A stretch of 64,000 bases of DNA from an uncultured Gammaproteobacteria bacterium (GTDB lineage Bacteria; Pseudomonadota; Gammaproteobacteria; PS1; Pseudothioglobaceae). Positions 1 through 9,911 of the stretch are shown here, piece after piece. The translations under genes were made by a program, and so were the position numbers. The notes beneath the pieces are model-generated. The model saw nothing but the letters and a program-made list of their open reading frames with translations, was not told the origin of the DNA and ran no database searches. The first letter of the stretch is position 1. Every line of letters begins with the position of its first letter. The stretch covers positions 62,001 through 126,000 of the forward strand of contig CABXIU010000004.1 of the NCBI GenBank assembly GCA_902512305.1. The letters are read 5' to 3'.

Positions 1-414
1 GCAGCAATTTATGGTGTAGTTGAAAGCGGAGGCCTGATTGGCTCCAAAACTTCACTCCCATTATGGATATTATTAGTTGGAGGCTCTGGAATAGCTGTTG
101 GACTAATAACTTATGGCCATAGAGTCATTGCAACTATTGGTACTGGAATTACCCAACTTACTCCATCTCGTGGTTTTGCCGCAACATTGGCTGCTGCTGC
201 AACGGTAGTCATAGCTTCTGGAACTGGAATCCCTGTTTCAACAACACAAGTACTAGTTGGAGCTGTATTGGGTGTAGGCCTTGCTCGTGGTATGGCAGCA
301 TTAGATACACGGGTTATAAATAAGATATTTTTATCGTGGATTGTTACCCTTCCAGCAGGTGCACTCATGTCAATTATATTTTTCTTTATTCTTAAAAGTA
401 TTTTTGGTTCTTAA
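1..414 (+). CDS. pitA: Inorganic phosphate transporter, PiT family (C-terminal part)
   Basis: Open at the left edge: only the last 137 residues are present, read in frame 1. They are almost wholly hydrophobic, with at least three membrane segments, and contain the PiT-family C-terminal repeat region (SRGFAATLAAA, then a TGIPVSTTQ motif followed by a glycine-rich helix). PiT proteins are inner-membrane symporters taking up phosphate with a cation. The stop is followed after 24 nt by the BolA-family gene on the same strand. The family is clear from the TGIPVSTTQ motif; whether the cation is a proton or sodium cannot be told from this fragment. Confidence 0.85.
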   Translation, partial: AAIYGVVESGGLIGSKTSLPLWILLVGGSGIAVGLITYGHRVIATIGTGITQLTPSRGFAATLAAAATVVIASGTGIPVSTTQVLVGAVLGVGLARGMAALDTRVINKIFLSWIVTLPAGALMSIIFFFILKSIFGS

Positions 415-438
415 ATTAACAACTTAATTAGAATTATT

Positions 439-666
439 GTGACATTAGAAGAAGTACAAAAAAAACTTGAATTAGGCATTGAAAACTCTGAAGTTAGTAT
501 GGAGGGAGATGGTTGTAACTGTTCAGCAGTTATCGTTTCGCCAGTCTTTGAAGGATTGTCTCTACTTCAAAGGCAAAGATTGGTATTAGGTCTAGTCAAG
601 GATGAAATAAAGAGTGGAGAGCTTCATGCTCTAAGCGTTAAAACATTTACCCCTGCAGAGAGATAG
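439..666 (+). CDS. ibaG: BolA/IbaG-family protein
   Basis: 75 residues with a GTG start. The whole protein is one BolA fold: an N-terminal helix, a [11 protein letters not shown] strand, the helix after [11 protein letters not shown], and the terminal SVKTFTPAE motif. This layout is closer to IbaG than to BolA proper. Family members pair with monothiol glutaredoxins to handle [2Fe-2S] clusters. The CNC at the first strand is a possible extra metal-ligand pair but was not compared against a family alignment. The promoter for rpmE appears to start inside the 3' end of this gene. Confidence 0.85.
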   Translation: MTLEEVQKKLELGIENSEVSMEGDGCNCSAVIVSPVFEGLSLLQRQRLVLGLVKDEIKSGELHALSVKTFTPAER

Positions 667-674
667 TATATAAT
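646..674 (+). promoter_or_regulatory. Predicted sigma70 promoter of rpmE
   Basis: TTTACC (646-651), 17 nt, then a perfect TATAAT (669-674), followed directly by TCCCCTTC. The C-rich stretch after the -10 resembles those of the rRNA, rpmB and rpsP promoters in this window. The transcript would have only about a 30-nt leader. Confidence 0.55.
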
Positions 675-710
675 TCCCCTTCTTTTAGAAACTTGAAGAT
701 AAAAAAAGCT

Positions 711-923
711 ATGCAAACAGATATTCATCCTTCATACGAAACTATAAAAGTTGTGTGCAGTTGCGGTAACTCATTCGAGACGCGCTCAACTTCAAGTAAA
801 GACGAAATTCATCTTGACGTTTGTTCAAGCTGCCACCCTTTCTATACAGGAAAGCAGAAGATTGTGGATACTGCTGGTCGTGTTGAAAAATTTAAATCAC
901 GTTACGGCGCTTTCAAACGTTAA
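711..923 (+). CDS. rpmE: 50S ribosomal protein bL31
   Basis: 70 residues from the ATG. It is the zinc-binding type of L31: a CSCGN motif near residue 17 and [12 protein letters not shown] about 20 residues later supply four cysteines. An in-frame TTG lies 18 nt upstream, but [10 protein letters not shown] aligns with the usual family N-terminus, so the ATG was chosen. The protein sits in the central protuberance of the 50S subunit and bridges to 30S. It is monocistronic, with its own promoter upstream and a strong hairpin terminator 20 nt after the stop. Confidence 0.93.
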   Translation: MQTDIHPSYETIKVVCSCGNSFETRSTSSKDEIHLDVCSSCHPFYTGKQKIVDTAGRVEKFKSRYGAFKR

Positions 924-943
924 TTTCAAATTGCGATCCACTT

Positions 944-967
944 AAAGCCACAAATGTGGCTTTTTTT
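944..967 (+). terminator. Rho-independent terminator after rpmE
   Basis: Perfect 9-bp stem AAAGCCACA / TGTGGCTTT with a 2-nt loop, running into a T tract. Confidence 0.85.
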
Positions 968-1032
968 GTGTCAGAAGGAAACTAAAGAAAAGCCTTAAAA
1001 TTGATATAATCAACTATTTTTGAGATTACATA

Positions 1033-2073
1033 ATGGCATTTGACTACATTAATGCACTGTTAAAGAAAGAGGTCACTCGAACTCCGATTTGGGTAATGAG
1101 ACAGGCAGGAAGATACTTACCAGAATATCGAGCCACTCGAAAAAAAGCAGGCGATTTTTTAACACTTTGCAAGTCAAGTGATTTAGCCTGCGAAGTTACT
1201 CTTCAACCATTAGACCGTTTTGACTTAGATGCGGCGATTCTTTTTTCAGATATCTTAACTATTCCTGATGCAATGGGCCTTGGGCTTCATTTTGTGGAGG
1301 GCGAGGGACCAAAGTTTACTCATCCTATTAAAAGTCTTGCAGAAATTGAGCAATTAGCAAAACCTGATGTATCTCAAGAACTGTCTTATGTCAGTGAGGC
1401 AGTCTCTGTTATTAAGAAAAACCTAAGGGGTAGGGTTCCACTCATTGGTTTTTCAGGAAGTCCATGGACGCTGGCTACCTATATGATTGAAGGCGGGTCC
1501 AGCAAGACTTTTTCAAAAGTAAAAGGTTTTATGTATGAGAATCCAAAGCATATGCACCTACTTCTTGATGTGCTAGCAGATACAATTATTGATTATTTGA
1601 ATTCACAAATAGAGGCAGGAGCTGATTCTGTTATGATTTTTGACACTTGGGGCGGTCTTTTGAATAAAGAGCGATATGAAAGCTTTTCGTTAAGATATAT
1701 GTCAAAAATAGTTGATGGGATCAGGCGAGACTATGAGGGAAAAATAGTTCCTGTCACTCTTTTTACAAAAGGTGGGTCGGCTTGGCTTGAGCAAATTGCA
1801 GCAAGTGGTTGTGATGCTGTTGGAATTGATTGGACAGTCGAAATTGGAGAAGCAGAGAGGCGAATTGGGAGTCAGGTTGCATTGCAGGGCAATCTCGATC
1901 CATCAGTGCTCAATGCATCACCAGAGGCCATAAAAACTGAGGCTTACAAAATCTTAGATCAGTTTCAGGGCTCAACTGGACATGTGTTTAACCTAGGCCA
2001 TGGAATTACACCAGAGGTTAACCCTGAGAATATGAAGGTCTTAGTTGATGCTGTGCACTCCTATTCAAAATAA
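1033..2073 (+). CDS. hemE: Uroporphyrinogen decarboxylase
   Basis: 346 residues, the normal family length. Cytoplasmic enzyme of heme synthesis that removes four carboxyls from uroporphyrinogen III to give coproporphyrinogen III. The N-terminal signature [16 protein letters not shown] carries the substrate-binding arginines. Further family blocks are [13 protein letters not shown], the [13 protein letters not shown] segment and the C-terminal [22 protein letters not shown] lies 23 nt before the ATG, though without a good -35. The next gene, trpA, is 66 nt downstream on the same strand but in an unrelated pathway. Confidence 0.96.
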   Translation: MAFDYINALLKKEVTRTPIWVMRQAGRYLPEYRATRKKAGDFLTLCKSSDLACEVTLQPLDRFDLDAAILFSDILTIPDAMGLGLHFVEGEGPKFTHPIKSLAEIEQLAKPDVSQELSYVSEAVSVIKKNLRGRVPLIGFSGSPWTLATYMIEGGSSKTFSKVKGFMYENPKHMHLLLDVLADTIIDYLNSQIEAGADSVMIFDTWGGLLNKERYESFSLRYMSKIVDGIRRDYEGKIVPVTLFTKGGSAWLEQIAASGCDAVGIDWTVEIGEAERRIGSQVALQGNLDPSVLNASPEAIKTEAYKILDQFQGSTGHVFNLGHGITPEVNPENMKVLVDAVHSYSK

Positions 2074-2139
2074 AAAATCAGTTAAATAGGTTACTAGTTT
2101 CACTATGATAAAATTAATTTAAATAATCAAAATAATAAT

Positions 2140-2940
2140 ATGTCGCGTATCTTTAATATTTTTAATAAATTAGATGAAGCTAATCAAACAGCTTTTATCC
2201 CATTCATTACTGCTGGTGATGGTGGTTTAGATAATTGTGAAGCCCTTGTTTTTACTTTGGCAGAAAGTGGGGCTGATATTATTGAATTAGGCATGCCTTT
2301 TTCAGACCCGATGGCTGATGGTCCTGTCATTGCTAAATCACATGAAAGAGCTGTTGCTGATGGTATTGATTTGAACGATGTTTTTGCCATTGTCGAAAGA
2401 TTTCGGGAGCATAATCAGACTACTGGTATCGTTTTAATGGGTTATACAAATCCAATTGAAGTTTACGGATATAAAGATTTTGCAATGAGAGCTGATGAAG
2501 CTGGAGTAGATGGAATTCTAGTTGTAGACATGCCGCCTGAAGAGGCTTCAGAGCTTAAACAAGAACTGGATAAATTAAATATTGATTTAATCTTTTTAGT
2601 TGCGCCGACAACCACTGATGAACGATTGGAGCATATTTCAAAAATAGCGAGCGGCTACATTTATTATGTTTCTCTAAAAGGAGTGACAGGTGCAGGCAAT
2701 CTAGATGTTGATTCAGTCAACTATCACCTTGAGAGGATGAGAAATTATATAAAGTTGCCTGTTGGAGTTGGTTTTGGAATTAAAGATGCTCAAACAGCGA
2801 AACAGGTTGGAGAAAATGCTGATGCAGTTATAGTTGGAAGTGCTCTCGTTTCTATAGTTGAAGAACTCTCATCTGATAAGGATAAAATGGTTACAAAAAT
2901 TGGCAATATAGCTAAAGAGATCTCAAGTGCGATTACTTAA
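2140..2940 (+). CDS. trpA: Tryptophan synthase alpha chain
   Basis: 266 residues, full length. A TIM-barrel enzyme that cleaves indole-3-glycerol phosphate to indole and glyceraldehyde 3-phosphate; the indole passes to TrpB. The catalytic glutamate and aspartate are in IIELGMPFSDPMADG, the flexible loop is SLKGVTGAG, and the phosphate-binding strand is VGFGIKDA. trpB is not adjacent, unlike in most trp operons, so the partner must be outside this window. accD follows after 12 nt, an order common in gammaproteobacteria. Confidence 0.95.
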   Translation: MSRIFNIFNKLDEANQTAFIPFITAGDGGLDNCEALVFTLAESGADIIELGMPFSDPMADGPVIAKSHERAVADGIDLNDVFAIVERFREHNQTTGIVLMGYTNPIEVYGYKDFAMRADEAGVDGILVVDMPPEEASELKQELDKLNIDLIFLVAPTTTDERLEHISKIASGYIYYVSLKGVTGAGNLDVDSVNYHLERMRNYIKLPVGVGFGIKDAQTAKQVGENADAVIVGSALVSIVEELSSDKDKMVTKIGNIAKEISSAIT

Positions 2941-2952
2941 CTAAGGTAGAGT

Positions 2953-3804
2953 ATGAGTTGGTTAGAAAAAATAATGCCATCTATTGGCAAGAACGCAAAA
3001 AAAAACATACCAGAAGGCATTTGGAGTAAATGCCCGGAATGTAATAGAGTTCTATATCAAGAAGAGTTAGAGCGCAAGCTCTATGTTTGCCCAAAGTGTA
3101 ACCATCATCTAAGGATTTCCGCTAGAAAGCGAATTGAGAGTTTTCTTGATATGGAAAATCAGGTTGAGATAGCAGCAAATATTCAATCAGCGGACCCTTT
3201 GAAGTTTAAAGATCAAAAAAAATACAAAGATCGTTATCAAGATGCTCAAAAACTTACCAAAGAAAAAGACGCATTAGTTGTTAAAAGTGGTTTTTTAAAA
3301 GGCATGCCAGTATTAACAGCAGCTTTTGATTTTAGCTTTATGGGCGGCTCAATGGGTTCAGTTGTTGGTGAAAAGTTTGTTAGAGCAGCCAACTTAGCTA
3401 TTAAAAACAATCATCCTTTTGTATGTTTTTCTGCGAGTGGAGGTGCACGTATGCAAGAAGGGTTGTTTTCTTTAATGCAAATGTCTAAAACATCCCTGGC
3501 TGTCAAACTGATGGCTGATAATAAAATTCCTTTTATTTCAGTTTTAACGGATCCCACTATGGGCGGAGTTTCTGCAAGTCTTGCTATGCTTGGTGACATT
3601 CAAATTGCTGAGCCTAATGCAAGAATTGGTTTTGCGGGTGCGAGGGTTGTTGAACAAACAGTAAGAGAGGAATTGCCTGAAGGATTCCAAAGGAGTGAGT
3701 TCTTGCTGGAGAAGGGCGCTATTGATATGATTGTTCATCGTTCAGAATTGCGTAATAAAATCTTTCAATTGCTATCAGCACTTCATACTGAATCAGTAGG
3801 CTAA
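2953..3804 (+). CDS. accD: Acetyl-CoA carboxylase carboxyltransferase subunit beta
   Basis: 283 residues. With AccA it forms the carboxyltransferase half of acetyl-CoA carboxylase, the first step of fatty acid synthesis. The N-terminal zinc ribbon uses Cys27, Cys30, Cys46 and Cys49 (CPEC and CPKC). The carboxyltransferase core carries [11 protein letters not shown] and [12 protein letters not shown], which form the oxyanion hole and CoA site. It follows trpA by 12 nt and is probably cotranscribed. folC, often next to accD in relatives, lies far away here (about 42 kb). Confidence 0.95.
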   Translation: MSWLEKIMPSIGKNAKKNIPEGIWSKCPECNRVLYQEELERKLYVCPKCNHHLRISARKRIESFLDMENQVEIAANIQSADPLKFKDQKKYKDRYQDAQKLTKEKDALVVKSGFLKGMPVLTAAFDFSFMGGSMGSVVGEKFVRAANLAIKNNHPFVCFSASGGARMQEGLFSLMQMSKTSLAVKLMADNKIPFISVLTDPTMGGVSASLAMLGDIQIAEPNARIGFAGARVVEQTVREELPEGFQRSEFLLEKGAIDMIVHRSELRNKIFQLLSALHTESVG

Positions 3805-3830
3805 CTTTTTATACTATTAAGACTTAGATT

Positions 3831-4760
3831 TTGAAAATATATTTGGCTAATCCTAGAGGTTTTTGTGCTGGAGTCGACCGAGCTATTGAGATAGTTGAGC
3901 GAGCCATTGAAAAGCATGGCCCACCCATATATGTTAGACATGAGGTTGTCCATAATAAATTTGTGGTTAATAATCTTAAAAATAAAGGTGCTATCTTTGT
4001 TGATGAGATCTCTCAAGTTCCACAAGGAAATGTAGTTATTTATAGTGCCCATGGTGTTTCAAAGGCTGTCAGACAAGAGGCGAATAATATTTCTGCAGTT
4101 ATCTATGATGCAACTTGTCCACTAGTGACTAAGGTTCACAAAGAAGTCATACGTCGTCAAAAAAATAATCATCAGGTGATTCTTATTGGTCACGCTGGGC
4201 ACCCTGAGGTAGAGGGCACTCTTGGTCAGTCTTCAGAGTCAAAAAAGGTAACTTTGATTGAATCAGTTGATGATATCAAGGATTTAAATATCTCAAAGGA
4301 CAAAGATATTTCATACACTACTCAAACCACACTGTCGGTCGATGACACGATTGAAATTATAGATGCCTTACAAAATAAATTTCCTAATATACAATCTCCT
4401 AAGAAGAGTGATATTTGCTATGCAACACAAAATCGTCAAGACTCAGTCAAAGAGGTGGTCAAACAAGCGGAAATACTCATAGTTATTGGCTCCAAAAACT
4501 CTTCAAACTCAAATCGCTTAAAAGAAATTGCTGACAATCAAGGTAAGCCCGCGTATTTAATCGATGGTTCAGATGATATTGATGATCAATGGCTTAATGA
4601 TGTTGCATCAGTTGGTATAACGGCTGGCGCTTCAGCGCCTGAGATTTTGGTTCAAGAAGTGGTTAGTTATTTAATGTTAAATGGCGGTAAAGAAATTATT
4701 GAAGTAGATGGCGCAGTAGAATCTGTAAAATTTCCAGTGCCATCCTCATTAAAGAGTTAA
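3831..4760 (+). CDS. ispH: 4-hydroxy-3-methylbut-2-enyl diphosphate reductase
   Basis: 309 residues from a TTG start; the first residues (MKIYLANPRGFCAGV) match the family start, so the rare codon is accepted. It is the last enzyme of the MEP isoprenoid pathway, reducing HMBPP to IPP and DMAPP with a [4Fe-4S] cluster. The three cluster cysteines are visible as Cys12 (GFCAG), Cys96 (DATCPLV) and Cys196 (DICYATQ). The catalytic-site SNSNRL and the C-terminal GASAPE motif are intact. Confidence 0.95.
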   Translation: MKIYLANPRGFCAGVDRAIEIVERAIEKHGPPIYVRHEVVHNKFVVNNLKNKGAIFVDEISQVPQGNVVIYSAHGVSKAVRQEANNISAVIYDATCPLVTKVHKEVIRRQKNNHQVILIGHAGHPEVEGTLGQSSESKKVTLIESVDDIKDLNISKDKDISYTTQTTLSVDDTIEIIDALQNKFPNIQSPKKSDICYATQNRQDSVKEVVKQAEILIVIGSKNSSNSNRLKEIADNQGKPAYLIDGSDDIDDQWLNDVASVGITAGASAPEILVQEVVSYLMLNGGKEIIEVDGAVESVKFPVPSSLKS

Positions 4761-4790
4761 GGTTCGTTTAATACTAGAAAAATTAAAATA

Positions 4791-5792
4791 ATGAAAAAAT
4801 ATGATATTTATGGAATAGGCGCAGCAATTGTTGATACTGAGGTTGTAGTTACTGAATCTTTTATTAAAGAAAATGAAATTGGCAAAGGGCTCATGACTCT
4901 TGTGGATGCAGAGCGCCAAAAATATCTGATTGACTCCCTTACCACTCAGCGCGTTCCTGTAAAGATGAGTTGCGGTGGTTCAGCATGTAACTCAGTGGTT
5001 GCTGCGAGCATGTTTGGATCTTCCGCCTTTTTTTCGGGCAAAGTAGCTGATGACGAAGTGGGTGATTTTTTTGTTAAAGATCTTAAAAAATCTGGAGTTG
5101 ATTTTCATCAAGTAGGCTCATCAAGTGGAGTTACTGGGAAGTGTCTGGTGATGGTTACTCCTGATGCTGAAAGAAGCATGAATACAAATTTGGGGGCAAG
5201 CCTCGAGCTCAGTTATCGCGAGGTTGATGAAAAAGCATTAGCTAATTCTGAATGGTTATATATTGAAGGTTACGTTGTAACTGATGAACAGAGGACAAAG
5301 GTTGCAAGAGATGCGATGAAGTTTGCAAAACAAAATGGCGTTAAGACTTCCTTAAGTCTTTCGGATCCTTTTGTAGTAGAAGTGTTTTCAGAAAATATGA
5401 AAAGTATTATCGGTGATGAAGGCCTTGATTTGATTTTTTGTAATGGAGATGAAGCCAGAAGCTTTACAGATACTCATACTATAGAGGCAGCTGTAGAAGG
5501 ATTAAAAAAATATGCTAAGAATTTTGTGATTACTAGAGGTCCCGGGGGCTCGTTAGTATTTGATGGAACTAATCTAATCCATACTGATGGTGTTACTGCA
5601 AGTGCTGTTGATACAAATGGCGCGGGTGATATGTTTGCTGGTGCATTTTTACATGCACTGAGTAAGGGGAAAGGTTTTTCTTGGGCTGCGGACTTTGCAA
5701 ATGCTGCTTCCTCAAGAGTGGTTAGTCAATTCGGCCCTAGAATTAAGTCTATTGAGTACATTAGTCTTAAGCAGCAATTCAATCTAAGATAG
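4791..5792 (+). CDS. PfkB-family sugar/nucleoside kinase
   Basis: 333 residues. The ribokinase-fold signatures are the N-terminal glycine pair in SCGGSACNSVVAA and the ATP/anion-hole motif DTNGAGDMFAGAF, whose Asp is the catalytic base. The protein is of the COG0524 type often labelled adenosine kinase or sugar kinase. The neighbours (ispH upstream by 30 nt, mfd convergent) give no clue, so the substrate is left open. Kinase activity is well supported by the motifs; the substrate is not. Confidence 0.85.
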   Translation: MKKYDIYGIGAAIVDTEVVVTESFIKENEIGKGLMTLVDAERQKYLIDSLTTQRVPVKMSCGGSACNSVVAASMFGSSAFFSGKVADDEVGDFFVKDLKKSGVDFHQVGSSSGVTGKCLVMVTPDAERSMNTNLGASLELSYREVDEKALANSEWLYIEGYVVTDEQRTKVARDAMKFAKQNGVKTSLSLSDPFVVEVFSENMKSIIGDEGLDLIFCNGDEARSFTDTHTIEAAVEGLKKYAKNFVITRGPGGSLVFDGTNLIHTDGVTASAVDTNGAGDMFAGAFLHALSKGKGFSWAADFANAASSRVVSQFGPRIKSIEYISLKQQFNLR

Positions 5793-5836
5793 TAATTAAA
5801 GTTTAGTTTTTGATTTTCTATGCTTCTTGACTCTGA

Positions 5837-8800
5837 TTAAATTATATTGGATAGAACTTTACTAATCCTTTTAATACGAGAAAAATCAGCCTCCATCTCT
5901 TCTTTAAGAACCAAAATACTCTGATTCTTAAGTTGAAACTGTTGAGGTTTTGTTTGGATGAGATGAATAATTTTTGATGTATTAATCATGCTCTTATCTT
6001 TTAAAGTAATTTCCGCCTTATCATCATAGATATTAATTTTATGAATTCCTATTTCCATGGAATAGTTTTTTAATGATGAGGATTCGAATAAATTATTGGT
6101 TGGATCTGGAAGAGACCCAAAGCGATCAATCATTTCAATTTTAAGTTCTTTGAGCTCATCTTCACTCACTGCACCAGCAATTCTTTTATAGAGAATTAAG
6201 CGTTCATGAACATCTGGCAAATAGGCCTCAGGAATTATGCAGGGAATACCAGGATTAATTTCTACCTCCTCCAAAGATGTGTCTATTATATTAAGTTTGG
6301 AATTATTTTTAATGGCGTGAACGGTTCGTTTTAATAAATCGTGGTAGAGGTTAAAACCTATTTCAGAGATCTTACCACTCTGATTTTCACCTAGCAAGTC
6401 ACCTGCACCTCTAATTTCAAGGTCATGATTTGCGAGCATAAAGCCAGCTCCAAGTTCTTCGAGTGAGGCAATTGCATCAAGCCTCTTTCTAGCATTTGCA
6501 GTAATTGATTGATGAGATTTAATCACAAGGTATGCATACGCTTTGTGATGAGAGCGTCCGACCCTGCCACGCAGTTGGTGGAGCTGAGCAAGGCCAAAAT
6601 TTTGTGCATTATTAATAATAATGGTATTTGCACTAGGAATGTCAATTCCAGTTTCGATGATTGTAGTGCATACTAATATCTGAAAACGCCGGTGATAAAA
6701 ATCAGTCATTATTTGTTCAAGTTCTTTACTCGGCATTTGCCCATGAGCAATCCTGATTGTTGAATTTGGCATTAGATTTTTTAATGAGGCTGCCATATTA
6801 TCAATGGTGTCGATGTCATTATGTACTACAAAGATTTGACCGGCTCTATGAAGCTCTCTAGAGAAAGCCTCGGTGATAGTGTTATCATCCCATTCATCAA
6901 CAAAGGTCTGTATTGCGGTTCTTTTTGCTGGAGGCGAGGCGATGATTGATAGTTCCCTTAAAGATCCAAGTGCCATGTTAAGTGAGCGAGGAATTGGTGT
7001 TGCTGTCATGGTTAATATATCACTTTGTCCACGAATCTTTTTTAGTGAATCCTTTTGTTTAACCCCAAATCGATGCTCCTCATCAATAATAATCAAGCCA
7101 AGATTTTGATATTGAATTCCACCCTGAATGAGTTTATGAGTTCCAACTACAATGTCAATTTTGCCTTGCTTGAGATCTGATCGGATTTGAGTTTGTTCTT
7201 TAGCACTTTGAAATCTAGATAAAGACTTAATAACAACAGGAAATTTAGAGAACCGATCTGTAAATGTTTTATAATGCTGATTAGCAAGGAGTGTTGTTGG
7301 CACTAAAATTGCTACTTGCTTTCCAGACTCTACTGCTAAAAAAGCAGCTCTCATTGCAATTTCAGTTTTACCAAACCCTACATCCCCACAAACTAAACGA
7401 TCCATTGGCTTTTCAGATTGCATATCTAATAAAACATCATTCATTGTTTTAAGTTGATCAGGAGTTTCTTCAAATGCAAAACTCGATACAAAAGAACTAT
7501 AAGAATCATTAGGACTAGGAAATGAAAATCCTTTTTGTGACTCTCTCTTTGCATAAATTTCTAATAGCTCAGCAGCAACATCATAAAGAGACTCAGCAGC
7601 TTTTCTTTTTGCCTTTGTCCATTGCTGACTTCCTAATTTGTGCAGAGGCGCATAATCTGAATTTACACCTGTGTACCTTGAGATGAGATTTAAGTTTGTT
7701 ATTGGAACCATGAGTTTTGAGCCATTGGCATATTCTAGAGAGAGAAAATCTTGTTGATTTTCATCGAAACTTCGACTGACAAGACCAAGATAGCGACCTA
7801 CACCGTAATGTTCATGGACAACTGGATCGCCCAGCTGAATTTCAACTAGACTTTTGATTGCCTCATCAAAGTCTTTATGCTTTGCGCGGCGTCTACGTTG
7901 CTGTTTAACAGCATCTTTTCCAAATAAATTATTTTCAGTAATAATTGCTATTTTTTCAAAAATAACACCTTCGCTTAAGCTTGCACTTGTAATACAGAGT
8001 TTAGAGTCTTGGTTGAGAAAGTCAGACCAGTTGACGCAATCAGTTGCACAAAGCTCATAGGAAGATAGCAAATCAGTCAGCACATTTTTTCTTCCTTCAG
8101 ACTCGCAAACTATTAGAACTCTCCCTTGAAAATTTTCTATAAAATTGACTAATTTATTGAGAGGTTTCTTGGCTTCAGCTTCAATTTTAAGAGGAGGGAG
8201 AATTGAAGATTTAAAGTCTAAACCTTCTCGACTATCTACTTTGGATGTTTGGATTTGTATCTGCTTTTTTTTATTAAGAGCAGTAAAAAAATCATTACTA
8301 TTTAAGAAGACTTTATTGATTGTAAGTGGAAGCCTTTCTAGTGATTTTTTACAATATTCAAATCGTTCTAACAATTCATCATTTTGAATAGTAACTATCT
8401 CAGTTAATCCTTTTTGATAAACAATTACTGAATCATTTGGGATATAGTTAAACAATGTATCAGTTCTATTAAAAAATAATGGTAAGTAGAACTCAATTCC
8501 TCCAGGATAGCGACCCTCGCTCACTTCAGTGAAAATAAAGCCGTCAGTGTTTCCAAATTCAGATAAATAGTTTTCTTTAAATATATGAGTGCTATCTTTG
8601 TCAGAAGCAAACTCTCTAGCAGGCAAAAGTTTAATCTCTTTAATAACCTCAATAGATCTTTGAGAAGAGGAATTGAAGGATCGGATTGAATCAATTTCAT
8701 TGTCAAAAAGATCAATTCTATATGGATTTTTCGCACCCATTGGGTATAAGTCTATTAGCGCACCTTTTAATGAAAATTCACCTTGCTCCATGACGGTGGT

Positions 8801-9268
8801 TGCTCTTCGATATCCTATTTTTATTAGGTTTTCAATAAATGAATCAATCTCAAGGCTTTGATTGGTTTCTAGGTACAGGCTGTACTTATAAATAAAATCC
8901 TTTGGACATAATTTTTGTGAAATTGCTTCAATTGTAGTTACAACAATTCCAGAATCAATAGAAGATAATTTTGCTAGGGTATTAAGTCTTGAAGAAACAA
9001 TATCTGGGTGAGGCGAGAGGTTGTCAAAAGCTAAAACTTCCCAACTAGCAAAATTAAGAATTTCTATGGATTTTTTAAAAAAGGAAAGTGATTTATTAAT
9101 TTCATCATAATGTTTTATATCTCTTGCAATATATAAAACAACGCCTTTGTTGGATTCTGCAAACTCTATAAGTGCAAGTGCTTCAGAGGAGCCAAATAAA
9201 GAGCCCCAATAATTCTTTTTTAAGTCAGATGAAATTGACTTAGATTTTTCAGGATAAACTATGCTCAT
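5837..9268 (-). CDS. mfd: Transcription-repair coupling factor
   Basis: 1143 residues, full length. It displaces RNA polymerase stalled at DNA lesions and recruits UvrA. The N-terminal third is the UvrB-like region. The RNA-polymerase-interacting domain follows near residues 480-560 (DPVVHEHYGVGRYLG). The RecG-like motor has Walker A GDVGFGKTE, the DEEHRFG box and the RGRVGRS helicase motif VI. The C-terminal TRCF domain (NPGIPCIIPEAYLPD) is present. Its start overlaps the stop of the maf gene by 4 nt, so the two form an operon. Confidence 0.96.
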   Translation of the reverse strand: MSIVYPEKSKSISSDLKKNYWGSLFGSSEALALIEFAESNKGVVLYIARDIKHYDEINKSLSFFKKSIEILNFASWEVLAFDNLSPHPDIVSSRLNTLAKLSSIDSGIVVTTIEAISQKLCPKDFIYKYSLYLETNQSLEIDSFIENLIKIGYRRATTVMEQGEFSLKGALIDLYPMGAKNPYRIDLFDNEIDSIRSFNSSSQRSIEVIKEIKLLPAREFASDKDSTHIFKENYLSEFGNTDGFIFTEVSEGRYPGGIEFYLPLFFNRTDTLFNYIPNDSVIVYQKGLTEIVTIQNDELLERFEYCKKSLERLPLTINKVFLNSNDFFTALNKKKQIQIQTSKVDSREGLDFKSSILPPLKIEAEAKKPLNKLVNFIENFQGRVLIVCESEGRKNVLTDLLSSYELCATDCVNWSDFLNQDSKLCITSASLSEGVIFEKIAIITENNLFGKDAVKQQRRRRAKHKDFDEAIKSLVEIQLGDPVVHEHYGVGRYLGLVSRSFDENQQDFLSLEYANGSKLMVPITNLNLISRYTGVNSDYAPLHKLGSQQWTKAKRKAAESLYDVAAELLEIYAKRESQKGFSFPSPNDSYSSFVSSFAFEETPDQLKTMNDVLLDMQSEKPMDRLVCGDVGFGKTEIAMRAAFLAVESGKQVAILVPTTLLANQHYKTFTDRFSKFPVVIKSLSRFQSAKEQTQIRSDLKQGKIDIVVGTHKLIQGGIQYQNLGLIIIDEEHRFGVKQKDSLKKIRGQSDILTMTATPIPRSLNMALGSLRELSIIASPPAKRTAIQTFVDEWDDNTITEAFSRELHRAGQIFVVHNDIDTIDNMAASLKNLMPNSTIRIAHGQMPSKELEQIMTDFYHRRFQILVCTTIIETGIDIPSANTIIINNAQNFGLAQLHQLRGRVGRSHHKAYAYLVIKSHQSITANARKRLDAIASLEELGAGFMLANHDLEIRGAGDLLGENQSGKISEIGFNLYHDLLKRTVHAIKNNSKLNIIDTSLEEVEINPGIPCIIPEAYLPDVHERLILYKRIAGAVSEDELKELKIEMIDRFGSLPDPTNNLFESSSLKNYSMEIGIHKINIYDDKAEITLKDKSMINTSKIIHLIQTKPQQFQLKNQSILVLKEEMEADFSRIKRISKVLSNII

Positions 9269-9855
9269 AGGACTTGAACATCTTCCTTAGCAAGCATATC
9301 GATTAAGCGGATTGAGGGTAAACCAATAAGGCTGTTTGGATCATTGCCTTCCATTTGGCTAAGCAGTTCAGCCCCTAAGCCTTCTGATTTGAAGCTGCCA
9401 GCACAGTTTAGGACGTCTTCTTTAGATAAATAATTTAATATTTGATTATCTGAGAGTATCTTAAATGTAACTTTGAAATGTTCTACATGGAGCTGAGTAT
9501 GTTGAGTATTTGTGTTCATTAAAACCAGTCCTGTAAGAAAATTTACCGTTTTTCCAGAGCTTTCCTTAAGTTGCAAGAAGGCATTTTCATTACTACCTGG
9601 CTTAGTTAAAATGACATCATCTTCATTCTCTCCACTATCTAAAGTGGCAACTTGGTCTGAGGCAATAATTAGACCAGAATGAGATTTTGAGACAGCCAAA
9701 GCTTTTTCTTTTGACAGGCGGCTAACCAAATCAATAGGCGATTCGTTTGCTTTTCTTGCCTCATTTATTTCTGGGTTGACAACTTTAAAGGTAAGTCCTA
9801 GATTATCAAGAATAGCTTTTCTGAATGGTGATGATGAGGCTAGAATGAGTAACAC
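9265..9855 (-). CDS. yceF: Maf/YceF-type nucleotide pyrophosphatase
   Basis: 196 residues from a GTG start. Family marks are the N-terminal ILASSSPFRKAIL, the catalytic SDQ in IIASDQVATLD, and the C-terminal CAGSFKSEGLG with GNDPNSLIGLP. These fit the YceF branch, which hydrolyses 7-methyl-GTP, rather than the YhdE dTTP/UTP branch, whose motifs differ. It probably acts as a house-cleaning enzyme against modified nucleotides. It is translationally coupled to mfd (4-nt overlap) and divergent from folA with a 56-nt gap. Confidence 0.9.
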   Translation of the reverse strand: MLLILASSSPFRKAILDNLGLTFKVVNPEINEARKANESPIDLVSRLSKEKALAVSKSHSGLIIASDQVATLDSGENEDDVILTKPGSNENAFLQLKESSGKTVNFLTGLVLMNTNTQHTQLHVEHFKVTFKILSDNQILNYLSKEDVLNCAGSFKSEGLGAELLSQMEGNDPNSLIGLPSIRLIDMLAKEDVQVL

Positions 9856-9911
9856 TAAGAGATTAAAAATTGTAAAATAATCTAATATTTTACTTCAATC
9901 AGGCTGAATTA

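Noticed and set aside
693-710. TTG start for rpmE
   Set aside because: It would add six residues not found in the L31 family; the ATG at 711 gives the standard N-terminus.
5793-5836. Possible terminator between the convergent PfkB-kinase and mfd genes
   Set aside because: No stem of useful length with a T tract was found in this short gap.
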